Shown piece after piece: positions 49,133 to 56,867 of a DNA stretch of 56,867 bases. Positions within the stretch are counted from its first letter, which is position 1. The number at the start of each line of letters is the position of its first letter. The notes under the pieces were generated by a model that was not told where the DNA came from, searched no databases, and was given only the letters and a program-made list of their open reading frames with translations. This DNA comes from an uncultured Oscillospiraceae bacterium (GTDB taxonomy: Bacteria > Bacillota > Clostridia > Oscillospirales > Oscillospiraceae): positions 1-56,867 of the forward strand of contig CANQHN010000017.1 of the NCBI GenBank assembly GCA_947623745.1. Direction: 5' to 3'. Made by a program: the position numbers and the translations under genes.

Positions 49133-50269
49133 TCAGTCCTGGGCCGGCCGGCCCAGCTTTTCCGAGAACTCCACCCGGAAGGCTCCGAACCGGCCCTCGT
49201 CCAGGGCCTGCCGGATGCGCAGCGTCAGCTCGTTGTAGAACCAGAGGTTGTGCAGCACCGCCAGGCGCATGGCCAGCATCTCCCCCGCCGCGAAAAGGTG
49301 CCGCAGGTAGGCCCGGGAGAAGTTCCGGCAGGTGGGACAGCCGCAGCTGGGGCTCAGGGGCCGGGTGTCCAGCTTGTGCTTCTCGTTTTTGATGTTGATG
49401 ACGCCCTCCCAGGTAAACAGTTTGCCGTGGCGGGCGTTGCGGGCGGGCATGACGCAGTCGAAAAAGTCGATCCCCCGCCACACCCCCTCGATGATGTTGG
49501 AGGGGGTGCCCACGCCCATCAGGTAGCGGGGCTTGTCCGCCGGCATGTGGGGCTCCACCGCCTCGATGATCCGGTACATGACCTCAGTGGGCTCCCCCAC
49601 CGCCAGGCCGCCGATGGCGTAGCCGTCGCAGTCGATCCTGGCGATCTGGTCCATGTGCCAGACCCGCAGGTCCTCGTAGGTGGCCCCCTGGTTGATGCCG
49701 AAGAGCATCTGCCCCGGGTTCACGCAGTCCGGCTGGGCGTTGAGCCGGTCGTGCTCCGCCTTGCAGCGCTCCAGCCAGCGCAGGGTCCGCTCGCAGGAGG
49801 CCTTGGCGTAGTCGTAGGGGGCGGGGTTTTCCACGCACTCGTCGAAGGCCATGGCCACGTCGCTGCCCAGGTTGGACTGGATACGCATGGACTCCTCCGG
49901 GCCCATGAAGATGCGCCGGCCGTCGATGTGGGAGGCGAAGGTGACCCCCTCCTCCTTGATCTTCCGCAGGCCGGCCAGAGAGAACACCTGGAATCCCCCG
50001 GAGTCGGTGAGCATGGGGCCGTCCCAGCCCATCATTCTGTGCAGGCCGCCCAGCTGCTTCACCGCCTCGTCCCCGGGGCGCAGGTGGAGGTGGTAGGTGT
50101 TGGACAGCTCGATCTGGCAGCCGATCTCCCGCAGGTCCAGGGCGGACACCGCCCCCTTGATGGCCCCCTGAGTGCCCACGTTCATAAAGACCGGGGTCTG
50201 GGCCGTGCCGTGGGGACAGGTGAACACGCCCCGGCGGGCCCTGCCCTCCGTTTTCAGGACTTGAAACAC
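49133..50269 (-). CDS. tgt: tRNA-guanine (queuine/preQ1) transglycosylase
   Basis: Exchanges guanine-34 for preQ1 in tRNAs with GUN anticodons. The 378-aa product has the catalytic-Asp segment LTDSGGFQVFSL, FDECVENP, GGLAVGEP and the zinc site CGCPTCRNFSRAYLRHL. The GTG start follows GGAG by 7 bases. It follows queA by 15 bases, so the two tRNA queuosine steps are coexpressed. Confidence 0.98.
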   Translation of the reverse strand: MFQVLKTEGRARRGVFTCPHGTAQTPVFMNVGTQGAIKGAVSALDLREIGCQIELSNTYHLHLRPGDEAVKQLGGLHRMMGWDGPMLTDSGGFQVFSLAGLRKIKEEGVTFASHIDGRRIFMGPEESMRIQSNLGSDVAMAFDECVENPAPYDYAKASCERTLRWLERCKAEHDRLNAQPDCVNPGQMLFGINQGATYEDLRVWHMDQIARIDCDGYAIGGLAVGEPTEVMYRIIEAVEPHMPADKPRYLMGVGTPSNIIEGVWRGIDFFDCVMPARNARHGKLFTWEGVINIKNEKHKLDTRPLSPSCGCPTCRNFSRAYLRHLFAAGEMLAMRLAVLHNLWFYNELTLRIRQALDEGRFGAFRVEFSEKLGRPAQD

Positions 50270-50284
50270 AAAAAAACTCCTCTG

Positions 50285-51307
50285 TTACGAAATGAACATG
50301 GCGTCGCCGAAGGAGAAGAACCGGTAGCGCTCCCGCACCGCCTCGGCGTAGGCCGCCAGCACGTGCTCCCGGCCCGCCAGGGCGGACACCAGCATGATGA
50401 GGGTGGACTGGGGCAGGTGGAAATTGGTCACCAAGGCGTCCAGCACCTTGAATTTGTAGCCGGGGTAGATGAAGATGTTGGTCCAGCCGGAGCGCTCCGA
50501 CATCGTGCCGTCCTCGGCGGCGAAGCTCTCCACCGTGCGGCAGGAGGTGGTGCCCACGCACACCACCCGGCCGCCGCCGCGCTTGGTGCGGTTGATGGTG
50601 TCGGCCGTCTCCCGGGAGATCATGCAGAACTCCGAGTGCATCTCGTGGTCCTGAATGTCCTCCGCCTTCACCGGGCGGAAGGTGCCCAGACCCACGTGGA
50701 GGGTGACGTAGCACACGGCCACCCCCATGTCTTGGATCTTCTGGAGCAGCTCCGGGGTGAAGTGCAGCCCGGCGGTGGGGGCGGCGGCGGAGCCGCTGAC
50801 CTTGGAGTACACCGTCTGATAGCGCTCCTGGTCCTCCAGCTCCGCCTTGATATAGGGGGGCAGGGGCATCCGGCCCAGCCGCTCCAGCACCTCCAGGAAG
50901 ATACCCTCGTACTGGAAACGGACCAGCCGCTTTCCGTCCTCCAGCTCCGTCTCCACGCGGGCGGTGAGCTCCCCGTCCCCGAAGATCACCTGGGCGCCGG
51001 GCCTGAGCTTGCGGCCGGGCCGCACCAGGCACTCCCAGCAGTTCTCCCCCCTGTCGACAAGGAGAAGCACTTCACAGGCTCCCCCGGTGGGGCGGCGGCC
51101 GATGAGCCGGGCGGGCAGCACCCGGGAGTCGTTGAGCACCAGGCAGTCGCCGGGGCGTAGGAACCGGGGCAGGTCGTAGAAATGGAAGTGCCCCGTCTCC
51201 CCCGTCACCTTATCCAGGGTAAGCAGGCGGGAGGCGTCCCGCCGCTCCAGGGGGGTCTGGGCGATGAGCTCCTGGGGGAGCTCAAAATCAAAATCCGATG
51301 TCTTCAA
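50285..51307 (-). CDS. queA: S-adenosylmethionine:tRNA ribosyltransferase-isomerase
   Basis: Builds epoxyqueuosine from preQ1-modified tRNA using SAM. The 340-aa product begins [20 protein letters not shown] and has the family segments [13 protein letters not shown] and TTSCRTVES. It starts at TTG 51307 with AAGGAC upstream. It follows the SpoIID-like gene by 13 bases. Confidence 0.97.
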   Translation of the reverse strand: MKTSDFDFELPQELIAQTPLERRDASRLLTLDKVTGETGHFHFYDLPRFLRPGDCLVLNDSRVLPARLIGRRPTGGACEVLLLVDRGENCWECLVRPGRKLRPGAQVIFGDGELTARVETELEDGKRLVRFQYEGIFLEVLERLGRMPLPPYIKAELEDQERYQTVYSKVSGSAAAPTAGLHFTPELLQKIQDMGVAVCYVTLHVGLGTFRPVKAEDIQDHEMHSEFCMISRETADTINRTKRGGGRVVCVGTTSCRTVESFAAEDGTMSERSGWTNIFIYPGYKFKVLDALVTNFHLPQSTLIMLVSALAGREHVLAAYAEAVRERYRFFSFGDAMFIS

Positions 51308-51320
51308 TGGGATACCGTCC

Positions 51321-53126
51321 TTACTGGTATTCTCTCACCCGCGTGCCGGGGTAGTAAAACTCCACGATCTCGTCATAGGAGAAGCCCTCCTCGGCCATGG
51401 CGTAGGCCCCCCACTGGCTCATGCCCAGCTGGTGGCCGTTGCCGGCGCCCTGCACGGTGTAGGTGCCGGCGCTCACCTTCACCACCTTGTTGACCGGGGT
51501 GGTGACCGCGGGGCCGGCGGGGGCGGAGCTGGACGCGGCGGCGTCCAAGCTGTCCACGCTGCCGCTGCCGGTGATGACGTACAGGTCCTCCGGGTCGGCC
51601 CGCCTGGTGTCGCCGTCGCCGGTGATGGTGTAGACGCGCTCGGAGGTGTCCAGCGTGCCGGTCTCATTGACCCGGACGGAGCCGCCGGAGGTCCCAAGGC
51701 CCCCGGAGCTAGAGCCGGACAGGTCCGGGACCACCGCCGTCCCGGAGTCGGCCCCCTGGCCGTTGACAGTGAAGTGGATGGACGAGACGCCGAACAGACT
51801 GCGCACCCCGAAATTATTCTTGGGGGTGAAGGTGTTGCTCTTGCCGTTGGTGTAATTCACCCGCACCTGGATGACGTTGCCCAGCTGGGAGTAGGTCAAC
51901 TCCAGAGAGGCCACCGAGGTGCCCGCCCCGTAGCCGTTGCTCTGGAGGCGCTGGGTCAGCTGGGCGGCGGTGTAGCTCTTGCTCCAGGAGGAGTAGGGGT
52001 TCTTGTCCGCCACCAGCTGCTCGTAGGGGTCCGTCACGCCGCACAGGTAGGGGTACTTCGCCTGATCGCTGCCCCACACGTTGGAGATGCTCTCGCTGGC
52101 CCCTCCGTGGGAGGCGGAGAAGTAGGCCTCGATGGGCTCGCCGTCATACAGGGCGTACATGCCCTCCGTCTCCTCCACGGCCCGGTCGGTGCGCTCATTG
52201 GCCTGATAGGAGGTGTTGTCGCTGCCGAAGCCGTTGTACACCTGGCAGTGCTCGGCGGTGCAGATGTCGAAGTGGTCGGCGCTGTGGCCCTGGACCTGGA
52301 TCTTGTTCCAGGCGTAGCTCCGGGCGGCCACGGCCTGGGCCTTCAGGGCCTCCATGGGCCAGGCGTTGTTCATCTCGTAGGGGATGACGCCCCGGACGTA
52401 GGACTCCATGTCCACAATGTTCACCACCGTCAGGTCGCCGCCGCCGATGCGCTCGTAGCGGAACCCGCCGGGGTACTTGAACCCCTTGAACCAGGTGCGC
52501 ACGTCCCGCTCCCCGGTGACGTCTGGCATGACGCCCAGGGCCAGGGACTTGCCCCCGTCGAACTGGAAGAGGATCCGGGCGCTGCCCGTCTCCACCACGT
52601 TCACCGCGTAGGTGCTGGTGCCCCTCACGTCCACGCCGCCCAGGCTGCTACAGGCGGCCCAGGCCTGCTCCGCCGTGTCGTAGGCCCCGGCGCGCACCTG
52701 ATACTCCCCCTCGATCCAGGCCACAAAGCCGCCGTCAACGCTCCGGGCCGCATCCTCGGCCTCCTCGAAATCCCGGGCGGAGCCCAGCACCACGTGGTAG
52801 CAGCCGATGGAGGTCCGGCCGGAGGAGGTGGAGTAGCCGCCGGAGGAGGTCAGATACATCTGGCTGGCCCGGAGCATGGTGATCACCGTGACGTCCTCAT
52901 CGGTGTACCCCAGCTCCTCAAAGTCCAGGTCCTCGTCGAAGTAGCCGAAGCGGTAGCCGCTGCCGTGGCCGGTGTTGTTCTGCAGGTTGGCGGCGGAGAG
53001 GGCGTTTCCCCCGTAGGCCAGGCCCACCCGGATCATCGTCTCCCCCCGCCGGGCGGCGGACACGCCGGGGACGCACAGGGAGATACACACCGCCGCTGCG
53101 GCCAATTGCAACAGAAATTTCTTCAT
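51321..53126 (-). CDS. Secreted SpoIID/LytB-domain protein
   Basis: The 601-aa product has a signal peptide (ending near VSAARR), an N-terminal repeat-like region with a possible SPOR-type segment ([17 protein letters not shown]...[14 protein letters not shown]), then the SpoIID/LytB domain ([44 protein letters not shown]). A ~90-residue Gly/Ser/Thr-rich insertion splits the domain from its final motif [15 protein letters not shown]. SpoIID itself is a lytic transglycosylase needed for engulfment, about 340 aa in Bacillus; this longer protein may be a paralogue acting in cell-wall remodelling. The ATG at 53126 has ATGGAG upstream. Confidence 0.88.
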   Translation of the reverse strand: MKKFLLQLAAAAVCISLCVPGVSAARRGETMIRVGLAYGGNALSAANLQNNTGHGSGYRFGYFDEDLDFEELGYTDEDVTVITMLRASQMYLTSSGGYSTSSGRTSIGCYHVVLGSARDFEEAEDAARSVDGGFVAWIEGEYQVRAGAYDTAEQAWAACSSLGGVDVRGTSTYAVNVVETGSARILFQFDGGKSLALGVMPDVTGERDVRTWFKGFKYPGGFRYERIGGGDLTVVNIVDMESYVRGVIPYEMNNAWPMEALKAQAVAARSYAWNKIQVQGHSADHFDICTAEHCQVYNGFGSDNTSYQANERTDRAVEETEGMYALYDGEPIEAYFSASHGGASESISNVWGSDQAKYPYLCGVTDPYEQLVADKNPYSSWSKSYTAAQLTQRLQSNGYGAGTSVASLELTYSQLGNVIQVRVNYTNGKSNTFTPKNNFGVRSLFGVSSIHFTVNGQGADSGTAVVPDLSGSSSGGLGTSGGSVRVNETGTLDTSERVYTITGDGDTRRADPEDLYVITGSGSVDSLDAAASSSAPAGPAVTTPVNKVVKVSAGTYTVQGAGNGHQLGMSQWGAYAMAEEGFSYDEIVEFYYPGTRVREYQ

Positions 53127-53188
53127 TTTTGCGCTCCATTTCTCTAAATGGGCGACGCTCCACGCATTGACACCGGGAAAGCTCCATG

Positions 53189-53218
53189 CTATTATGAGAC
53201 AGCCGCACATATTATAAA
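53189..53218 (-). promoter_or_regulatory. Possible second, sigma-E-like promoter of the SpoIID-like gene
   Basis: Minus-strand TTTATAAT (53211-53218) and CATAATAG (53189-53196) are 14 bases apart, the same spacing as the spoIVA promoter. The ATA core of the -35 and CATA of the -10 match; the rest is poor. Confidence 0.35.
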
Positions 53219-53265
53219 TAGGAAGAGGGATCTCCGCCGCCGAAAACGGTCGGTCCATGTCGTAT

Positions 53266-53294
53266 ATTATAGCGATAACCGCCCGGATTGGCAA
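53266..53294 (-). promoter_or_regulatory. sigma-A promoter of the SpoIID-like-queA-tgt unit
   Basis: Minus-strand TTGCCA (53289-53294) and TATAAT (53266-53271), spacer 17. It gives a long leader of about 135 bases. Confidence 0.8.
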
Positions 53295-53359
53295 CCTCTG
53301 ATTTCTCTTTTCTTCCCCGCCAATATTTTCTTCTTCGGATACGAAAGGATCTGCTGCAC

Positions 53360-54451
53360 ATGGAAAAGTATAAAGTAGGCATCATCGGCGGCACCGGCAT
53401 GGTGGGCCAGCGGTTCGTCACCCTGATGGACGGCCACCCCTGGTTCCAGCTCACCACCATCGCCGCCAGTCCCCGCTCCGCCGGGAAAACTTACGAGCAG
53501 GCCGTTGCCGGCCGCTGGGCCATGAAAACGCCCATCCCCGAGCAGGCCAAGGACATCGTCGTGCTGGACGCCGGCGCCGACGTGGAGAAGATCGCCGCCA
53601 TGGTGGACTTCGTCTTTTGCGCCGTGGACATGAAGAAGGACGAGATCCGCGCCCTGGAGGAGCGGTACGCCAAGGCCGAGTGCCCGGTGATCTCCAACAA
53701 CTCCGCCCACCGCTGGACCCCCGACGTGCCCATGGTGGTGCCCGAGATGAACCCGGAGCACCTGGAGATCATCCCCGCCCAGCGCGCCCGCCTGGGCACC
53801 AAGCGGGGCTTCATCGCCGTCAAGTCCAACTGTTCCATCCAGTCCTACGCCCCCGCGCTCCACCCCCTGCGCAAGTACGGCATCGAGAAGGCGCTGGTCT
53901 GCACCTACCAGGCCATCTCCGGCGCGGGCAAGACCTTCGAGCGCTGGCCCGAGATGGTGGATAACCTGATCCCCTACATCGGCGGCGAGGAGGAGAAGAG
54001 CGAGCAGGAGCCCCTGAAGGTCTGGGGCCGCATCGAAAACGGCCAGATCGTCAAGGCCGAGGAGCCCTCCATCACCGCCCAGTGCCTGCGGGTGCCCGTG
54101 TCCGACGGCCACACCGCCGCGGTGTTCGTCACCTTCAAAAACAAGCCCACCATGGAGCAGATCAAGGCCGACTGGGCCGCCTTCCGGGGCCGTCCCCAGG
54201 AGCTGGAGCTGCCCTCCGCCCCCAAGCAGTTCCTCCACTACTTCGAGCAGCCCGACCGGCCCCAGGCCAGACTGGACCGGGAGCTGGAGGGCGGCATGGC
54301 CGTGTCCATGGGCCGCCTGCGCCCCGACACCCAGTACGACTACAAGTTCGTGGGCCTGAGCCACAACACCCTGCGCGGCGCCGCCGGCGGCGGTGTGCTG
54401 CTTGCGGAGCTGCTGTGCGCCGAGGGATATATTGACAGAGTGAAGAGTTGA
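53360..54451 (+). CDS. asd: Aspartate-semialdehyde dehydrogenase
   Basis: NADPH-dependent step from aspartyl phosphate to the branch point of lysine/DAP, threonine and methionine. The 363-aa product has IIGGTGMVGQRFV for NADP, the catalytic Cys in KSNCSIQSY, QAISGAGKTFE and the C-terminal VGLSHNTLRGAAGG; it is of the archaeal/fungal-like class. The ATG at 53360 has AAAGGA upstream. The last codons and stop (54440-54451) are made of the same GAGTGAAGA units that continue into the intergenic repeat, so the C-terminus may have been reshaped by it. Confidence 0.96.
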   Translation: MEKYKVGIIGGTGMVGQRFVTLMDGHPWFQLTTIAASPRSAGKTYEQAVAGRWAMKTPIPEQAKDIVVLDAGADVEKIAAMVDFVFCAVDMKKDEIRALEERYAKAECPVISNNSAHRWTPDVPMVVPEMNPEHLEIIPAQRARLGTKRGFIAVKSNCSIQSYAPALHPLRKYGIEKALVCTYQAISGAGKTFERWPEMVDNLIPYIGGEEEKSEQEPLKVWGRIENGQIVKAEEPSITAQCLRVPVSDGHTAAVFVTFKNKPTMEQIKADWAAFRGRPQELELPSAPKQFLHYFEQPDRPQARLDRELEGGMAVSMGRLRPDTQYDYKFVGLSHNTLRGAAGGGVLLAELLCAEGYIDRVKS

Positions 54452-54538
54452 GAGTGAAGAGTGAAGATTTATATCTCTATCTTCAATCTTCACTCTCCAA
54501 TCTCCACTCTCCAATCTCTACTCTCCAATCTCCAATCT
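54440..54538. repeat. Minisatellite and long hairpin between asd and dapA
   Basis: An imperfect 19-bp inverted repeat (54450-54468 with 54479-54497, 18 of 19 matching, GAGAGTGAAGAGTGAAGAT arm) is followed by three tandem 14-mers YACTCTCCAATCTC at 54491-54504, 54505-54518 and 54519-54532, plus a partial fourth. Its left end overlaps the asd stop codon. Purine-rich and pyrimidine-rich strands are strongly segregated. It could act as a terminator-like stem, a variable-length spacer or a relic of a repeat family. Confidence 0.85.
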
Positions 54539-54557
54539 TTTTGAAAGGATGTTATCT

Positions 54558-55448
54558 ATGCGAACTCCCGTCTTTACCGGCTCCTGCACCGCCCTGGTCA
54601 CCCCCTTCGACCAGAACGGCAGCATCAACTACGACGCTTTCGGCAAACTCATCGAACAGCAGATCGCCGCCGGCATCGACGCAGTGTGCGTGTGCGGCAC
54701 CACCGGCGAGTCGGCCACCATGTCCATCCGGGAGCACATCGCCGCGGTGGAGTTCTGCGTGAAGAAGGTGGACCACCGGGTGAAGGTCATCGCCGGCGCG
54801 GGCAGCAACGACACCTCCGCCGCCGTGTACCTGTCCCAGCACGCCCAGGACTCCGGGGCCGACGCCCTGCTCCATGTCACTCCCTACTACAACAAGGCCA
54901 GCCAGACCGGCCTGATCAAGCACTACGAGTACATCGCCGACCGGACCGACCTGCCCATCATCCTCTACAACGTGCCCAGCCGCACCGGCGTCTCCTTCAC
55001 CGCCGACACCTACCGGGTCCTCTCCGAGAACCCCAAAATCAACGGCGTCAAGGAGGCCAGCGGCAACTTCTCCCTGCTGGCCCACACCCGGTTCCTCTGC
55101 CCCGACGACTTCTACATCTGGTCCGGCAACGACGACCAGGTGGTGCCCATGATGGCCCTGGGGGCCAAGGGCGTCATCTCCGTGGTGGCCAACATCGCCC
55201 CTGAGGTGATGGTGAAGATGTCCCACCTGTGCCTGGACAATGACTTCGACGCCGCCTCCAAGATCCAGATCGCCTACATGGACCTGATCGACGCTTTGTT
55301 CTGCGAGGTCAACCCCATCCCCGTCAAGGCCGCCATGAACCTGATGGGCATGGAGGCCGGCCCCCTGCGCCTGCCCCTGTGCGACATCTCCGAGAAGAAC
55401 CTGGCCGTCCTGCGCGCCTCCATGGAGCGCATGGGCCTGCTGAAGTAA
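54558..55448 (+). CDS. dapA: 4-hydroxy-tetrahydrodipicolinate synthase
   Basis: Condenses aspartate semialdehyde with pyruvate, the first committed step to lysine, DAP and dipicolinate. The 296-aa product has GTTGE near residue 43, the Tyr in TPYYNK, VPSRTG and the Schiff-base Lys in NGVKEASGN. The ATG at 54558 has AAAGGA eight bases upstream; an ATG at 54549 is too close to it. Dipicolinate for spores also derives from this branch. Confidence 0.98.
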   Translation: MRTPVFTGSCTALVTPFDQNGSINYDAFGKLIEQQIAAGIDAVCVCGTTGESATMSIREHIAAVEFCVKKVDHRVKVIAGAGSNDTSAAVYLSQHAQDSGADALLHVTPYYNKASQTGLIKHYEYIADRTDLPIILYNVPSRTGVSFTADTYRVLSENPKINGVKEASGNFSLLAHTRFLCPDDFYIWSGNDDQVVPMMALGAKGVISVVANIAPEVMVKMSHLCLDNDFDAASKIQIAYMDLIDALFCEVNPIPVKAAMNLMGMEAGPLRLPLCDISEKNLAVLRASMERMGLLK

Positions 55449-55460
55449 GGAGTTTTTCTG

Positions 55461-56216
55461 ATGCTGAAGATGATCATCTCCGGCTGCAACGGCCACATGG
55501 GCCGGGTGGTGGAGCAGCTTTGCGCCGCCGACCCCGCCGTGGAGATCGCCGCCGGCTTCGACATTCTGGGCAGCGGGGAGCGGCCCTTCCCGGTGCTCTC
55601 CTCCCCCGCCCTGTTTGGGGGCGAGGCCGACGCGGTCATCGACTTCTCCTCCCCCGCCGCCCTGGACGGGCTGCTGGAGTTTGCCAGGACCCGCAGGGTC
55701 CCCCTGGTGCTGGCCACCACGGGCTACTCCCCGGAGCAGGTGGCCCAGATCGGCGCCGCCGCCCTGGAGGTGCCCATCTTCCGCTCCGCCAATATGTCCC
55801 TGGGCATCAACGTGCTGCTGGAGCTGGTGAAGAAGGCCGCCGCCGTGCTGGGGGACAGCTACGACATCGAGATCGTGGAGCGCCACCACCGCCGCAAGGT
55901 GGACGCCCCCTCCGGCACCGCCCTGATGATCGCCGACGCGGCCGCCTCCGCCTGCGGCCACGAGACGGAGTACGTCTTTGAGCGGCACTCCGTCCGCCAC
56001 CCCCGGGACAAGAGGGAGATCGGCATCTCCGCCGTCCGGGGGGGCACCATCGTGGGGGAGCATGAGATCATCTTCGCCGGCCACGACGAGGTGATGGAGA
56101 TCAAACACACGGCCCTGTCCCGGGAGATCTTCGCCCAGGGCGCCCTGGAGGCCGCCAAGTTCATGTCCACCGTCACCGCCCCCGGGCTGTACGATATGTC
56201 CATGCTGGTGAAATAA
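55461..56216 (+). CDS. dapB: 4-hydroxy-tetrahydrodipicolinate reductase
   Basis: Reduces the DapA product with NAD(P)H. The 251-aa product opens with the dinucleotide motif SGCNGHMGRV and has the catalytic segment ERHHRRKVDAPSGTA. GGAG precedes the ATG. It lies 12 bases after dapA and ends the plus-strand unit at a terminator. Confidence 0.98.
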   Translation: MLKMIISGCNGHMGRVVEQLCAADPAVEIAAGFDILGSGERPFPVLSSPALFGGEADAVIDFSSPAALDGLLEFARTRRVPLVLATTGYSPEQVAQIGAAALEVPIFRSANMSLGINVLLELVKKAAAVLGDSYDIEIVERHHRRKVDAPSGTALMIADAAASACGHETEYVFERHSVRHPRDKREIGISAVRGGTIVGEHEIIFAGHDEVMEIKHTALSREIFAQGALEAAKFMSTVTAPGLYDMSMLVK

Positions 56217-56220
56217 AGGC

Positions 56221-56253
56221 AAAAAAATCGGACGCTTCCGCGTCCGATTTTTT
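56221..56253. terminator. Bidirectional terminator between dapB and tyrS
   Basis: Stem AAATCGGACGC / GCGTCCGATTT with loop TTCC, with A-run before and T-run after. It stops both converging transcripts. Confidence 0.95.
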
Positions 56254-56261
56254 CTTCGCTT

Positions 56262-56867
56262 TTACAGGGAGGCCCGGTGGAACACCTTTTTGCCCTTTTT
56301 GATCATCAGGCCGTCCCCGGCCAGGTCCGCGGCGGTGTAGGAGGCGGTGGCGGCGGCCACCTTCTCCCCGTTGACCTCTACGCCGCCCTGCTCCACCAGG
56401 CGGCGGGCCTCCTTCTTGGAGGGGGCCAGGCCGCACTTGAGCATCAGGTCCAGCACGCCGATGGCGCCGCCGGTCAGGTCGGCCTCGGTGAGAACGGTGG
56501 CGGGCACATTGCTCGTGTCCCCGCCGGTGGAGAACAGGGCCTTGGCGGCGGCCTGGGCCTTCCGGGCCTCCTCCTCGCCGTGGACCAGCTTGGTCAGCTC
56601 GTAAGCCAAAATCTCCTTGGCGGTGTTGAGCTGGCTGCCCTCCCACTTGTCCATCTCGTCGATCTGCTCCAGGGGCAGGAAGGTGAGCATCCGCAGGCAC
56701 TTGAGCACGTCGCCGTCGCCCACGTTGCGCCAATACTGGTAGAAGTCGTAGGGGCTGGTCTTGTTAGGGTCCAGCCACACGGCGTTGCCGGCGGTCTTGC
56801 CCATCTTGTTGCCGTTGGAGTCGGTGAGCAGGGTGATGGTCATGGCGTGGGCGTCCTTGCCCAGCTT
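56262..56867 (-). CDS. tyrS: Tyrosyl-tRNA synthetase, C-terminal part; gene runs off the right edge
   Basis: The frame is open to the last base. The visible 201 residues include the second class I signature as KMGKT (KMSKS equivalent) near the edge, the LLTDSNGNKMG context of TyrRS, and a C-terminal S4-like RNA-binding domain (GLAPSKKEARRLVEQGGVEV). The Rossmann fold with HIGH motif lies outside the window. An ATG at 56843 is internal, since the family sequence continues upstream of it in frame. Confidence 0.95.
   Translation of the reverse strand, partial: KLGKDAHAMTITLLTDSNGNKMGKTAGNAVWLDPNKTSPYDFYQYWRNVGDGDVLKCLRMLTFLPLEQIDEMDKWEGSQLNTAKEILAYELTKLVHGEEEARKAQAAAKALFSTGGDTSNVPATVLTEADLTGGAIGVLDLMLKCGLAPSKKEARRLVEQGGVEVNGEKVAAATASYTAADLAGDGLMIKKGKKVFHRASL

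Noticed and set aside
53200-53359. A promoter for asd in the divergent gap with the SpoIID-like gene.
   Set aside because: Several AT-rich hexamers occur, but no pair at 16-18 base spacing on the plus strand was convincing.
1-56867. tRNA or rRNA genes, CRISPR arrays, insertion sequences and prophage genes.
   Set aside because: I saw no cloverleaf-like sequences with anticodon stems, no regularly spaced repeats and no transposase or phage protein motifs.

Overview
The window looks like a chromosomal stretch of a GC-rich, endospore-forming member of the Clostridia, most like the Oscillospiraceae (Flavonifractor/Pseudoflavonifractor-type). I infer this from the strong G+C bias, the spore genes (spoIVA, sipL, a cwlD-type amidase, gerW, a dacF-like carboxypeptidase and a probable spoVM), the fused ispH-rpsA gene and Bacillus/Clostridium gene order. 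No tRNA, rRNA, CRISPR array, IS element or prophage was recognised. Both edges cut genes: radA on the left and tyrS on the right.

Layout. 1-4872 (minus strand): radA (partial), a CwlD-type amidase, spoIVA, sipL and a 24-codon gene that I read as spoVM. 4873-5197: a gene-free, highly structured interval built of nested inverted repeats. 5198-21871 (minus): about 18 tightly packed genes, cdaA-cdaR-rseC-DUF5685-dnaJ-like-membrane protein-yicC-remA-gmk-rpoZ-priA-def-fmt-rsmB-rlmN-prpC-prkC-rsgA; from yicC onward this follows the B. subtilis yloC-cpgA order. 22043-23412 (minus): a cysteine-desulfurase-like enzyme and its DUF3343 partner. 23612-24790 (plus): a lone Gfo/Idh/MocA oxidoreductase. 24846-26631 (minus): ispF, ispD, and a CarD-type regulator. 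26900-32306 (minus): ispH-rpsA fusion, plsC, cmk, a YhiN-like flavoprotein and an RpiR regulator. 32494-37605 (minus): rluB, dacF-like, gerW, DUF2953, scpB, scpA, site-2 protease. 37746-44267 (minus): engB, lon, clpX, clpP, tig. 44383-46557 (minus): metallophosphoesterase and thrC. 46694-48965 (minus): yraN, rnhB, rbgA, rplS. 49133-53126 (minus): tgt, queA, SpoIID-like. 53360-56216 (plus): asd-dapA-dapB. 56262-end (minus): tyrS C-terminus.

Themes. Spore-coat foundation: SpoVM (membrane anchor), SpoIVA (ATP-driven polymer) and SipL (LysM adaptor) lie next to each other, and spoIVA has a convincing sigma-E-type promoter. Signalling: c-di-AMP synthesis (CdaA/CdaR) heads the same co-directional run that ends in the PrpC/PrkC phosphatase-kinase pair. 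Protein quality control: tig-clpP-clpX-lon. Lysine/diaminopimelate: asd-dapA-dapB. Isoprenoids: ispD-ispF and ispH.

The observations most worth a second look are the tiny spoVM candidate, the structured element beside it, the apparent internal promoter and ribosome-binding site inside the ispH-rpsA fusion, a cysteine-rich RseC/DUF5685/DnaJ-like translationally coupled trio, a recurring AT-rich 12-mer that appears in-frame in three unrelated genes, and a minisatellite that supplies the asd stop codon. Coordinates and motif spacings were read by eye; family names come from recognised motifs and gene order, not from database searches.
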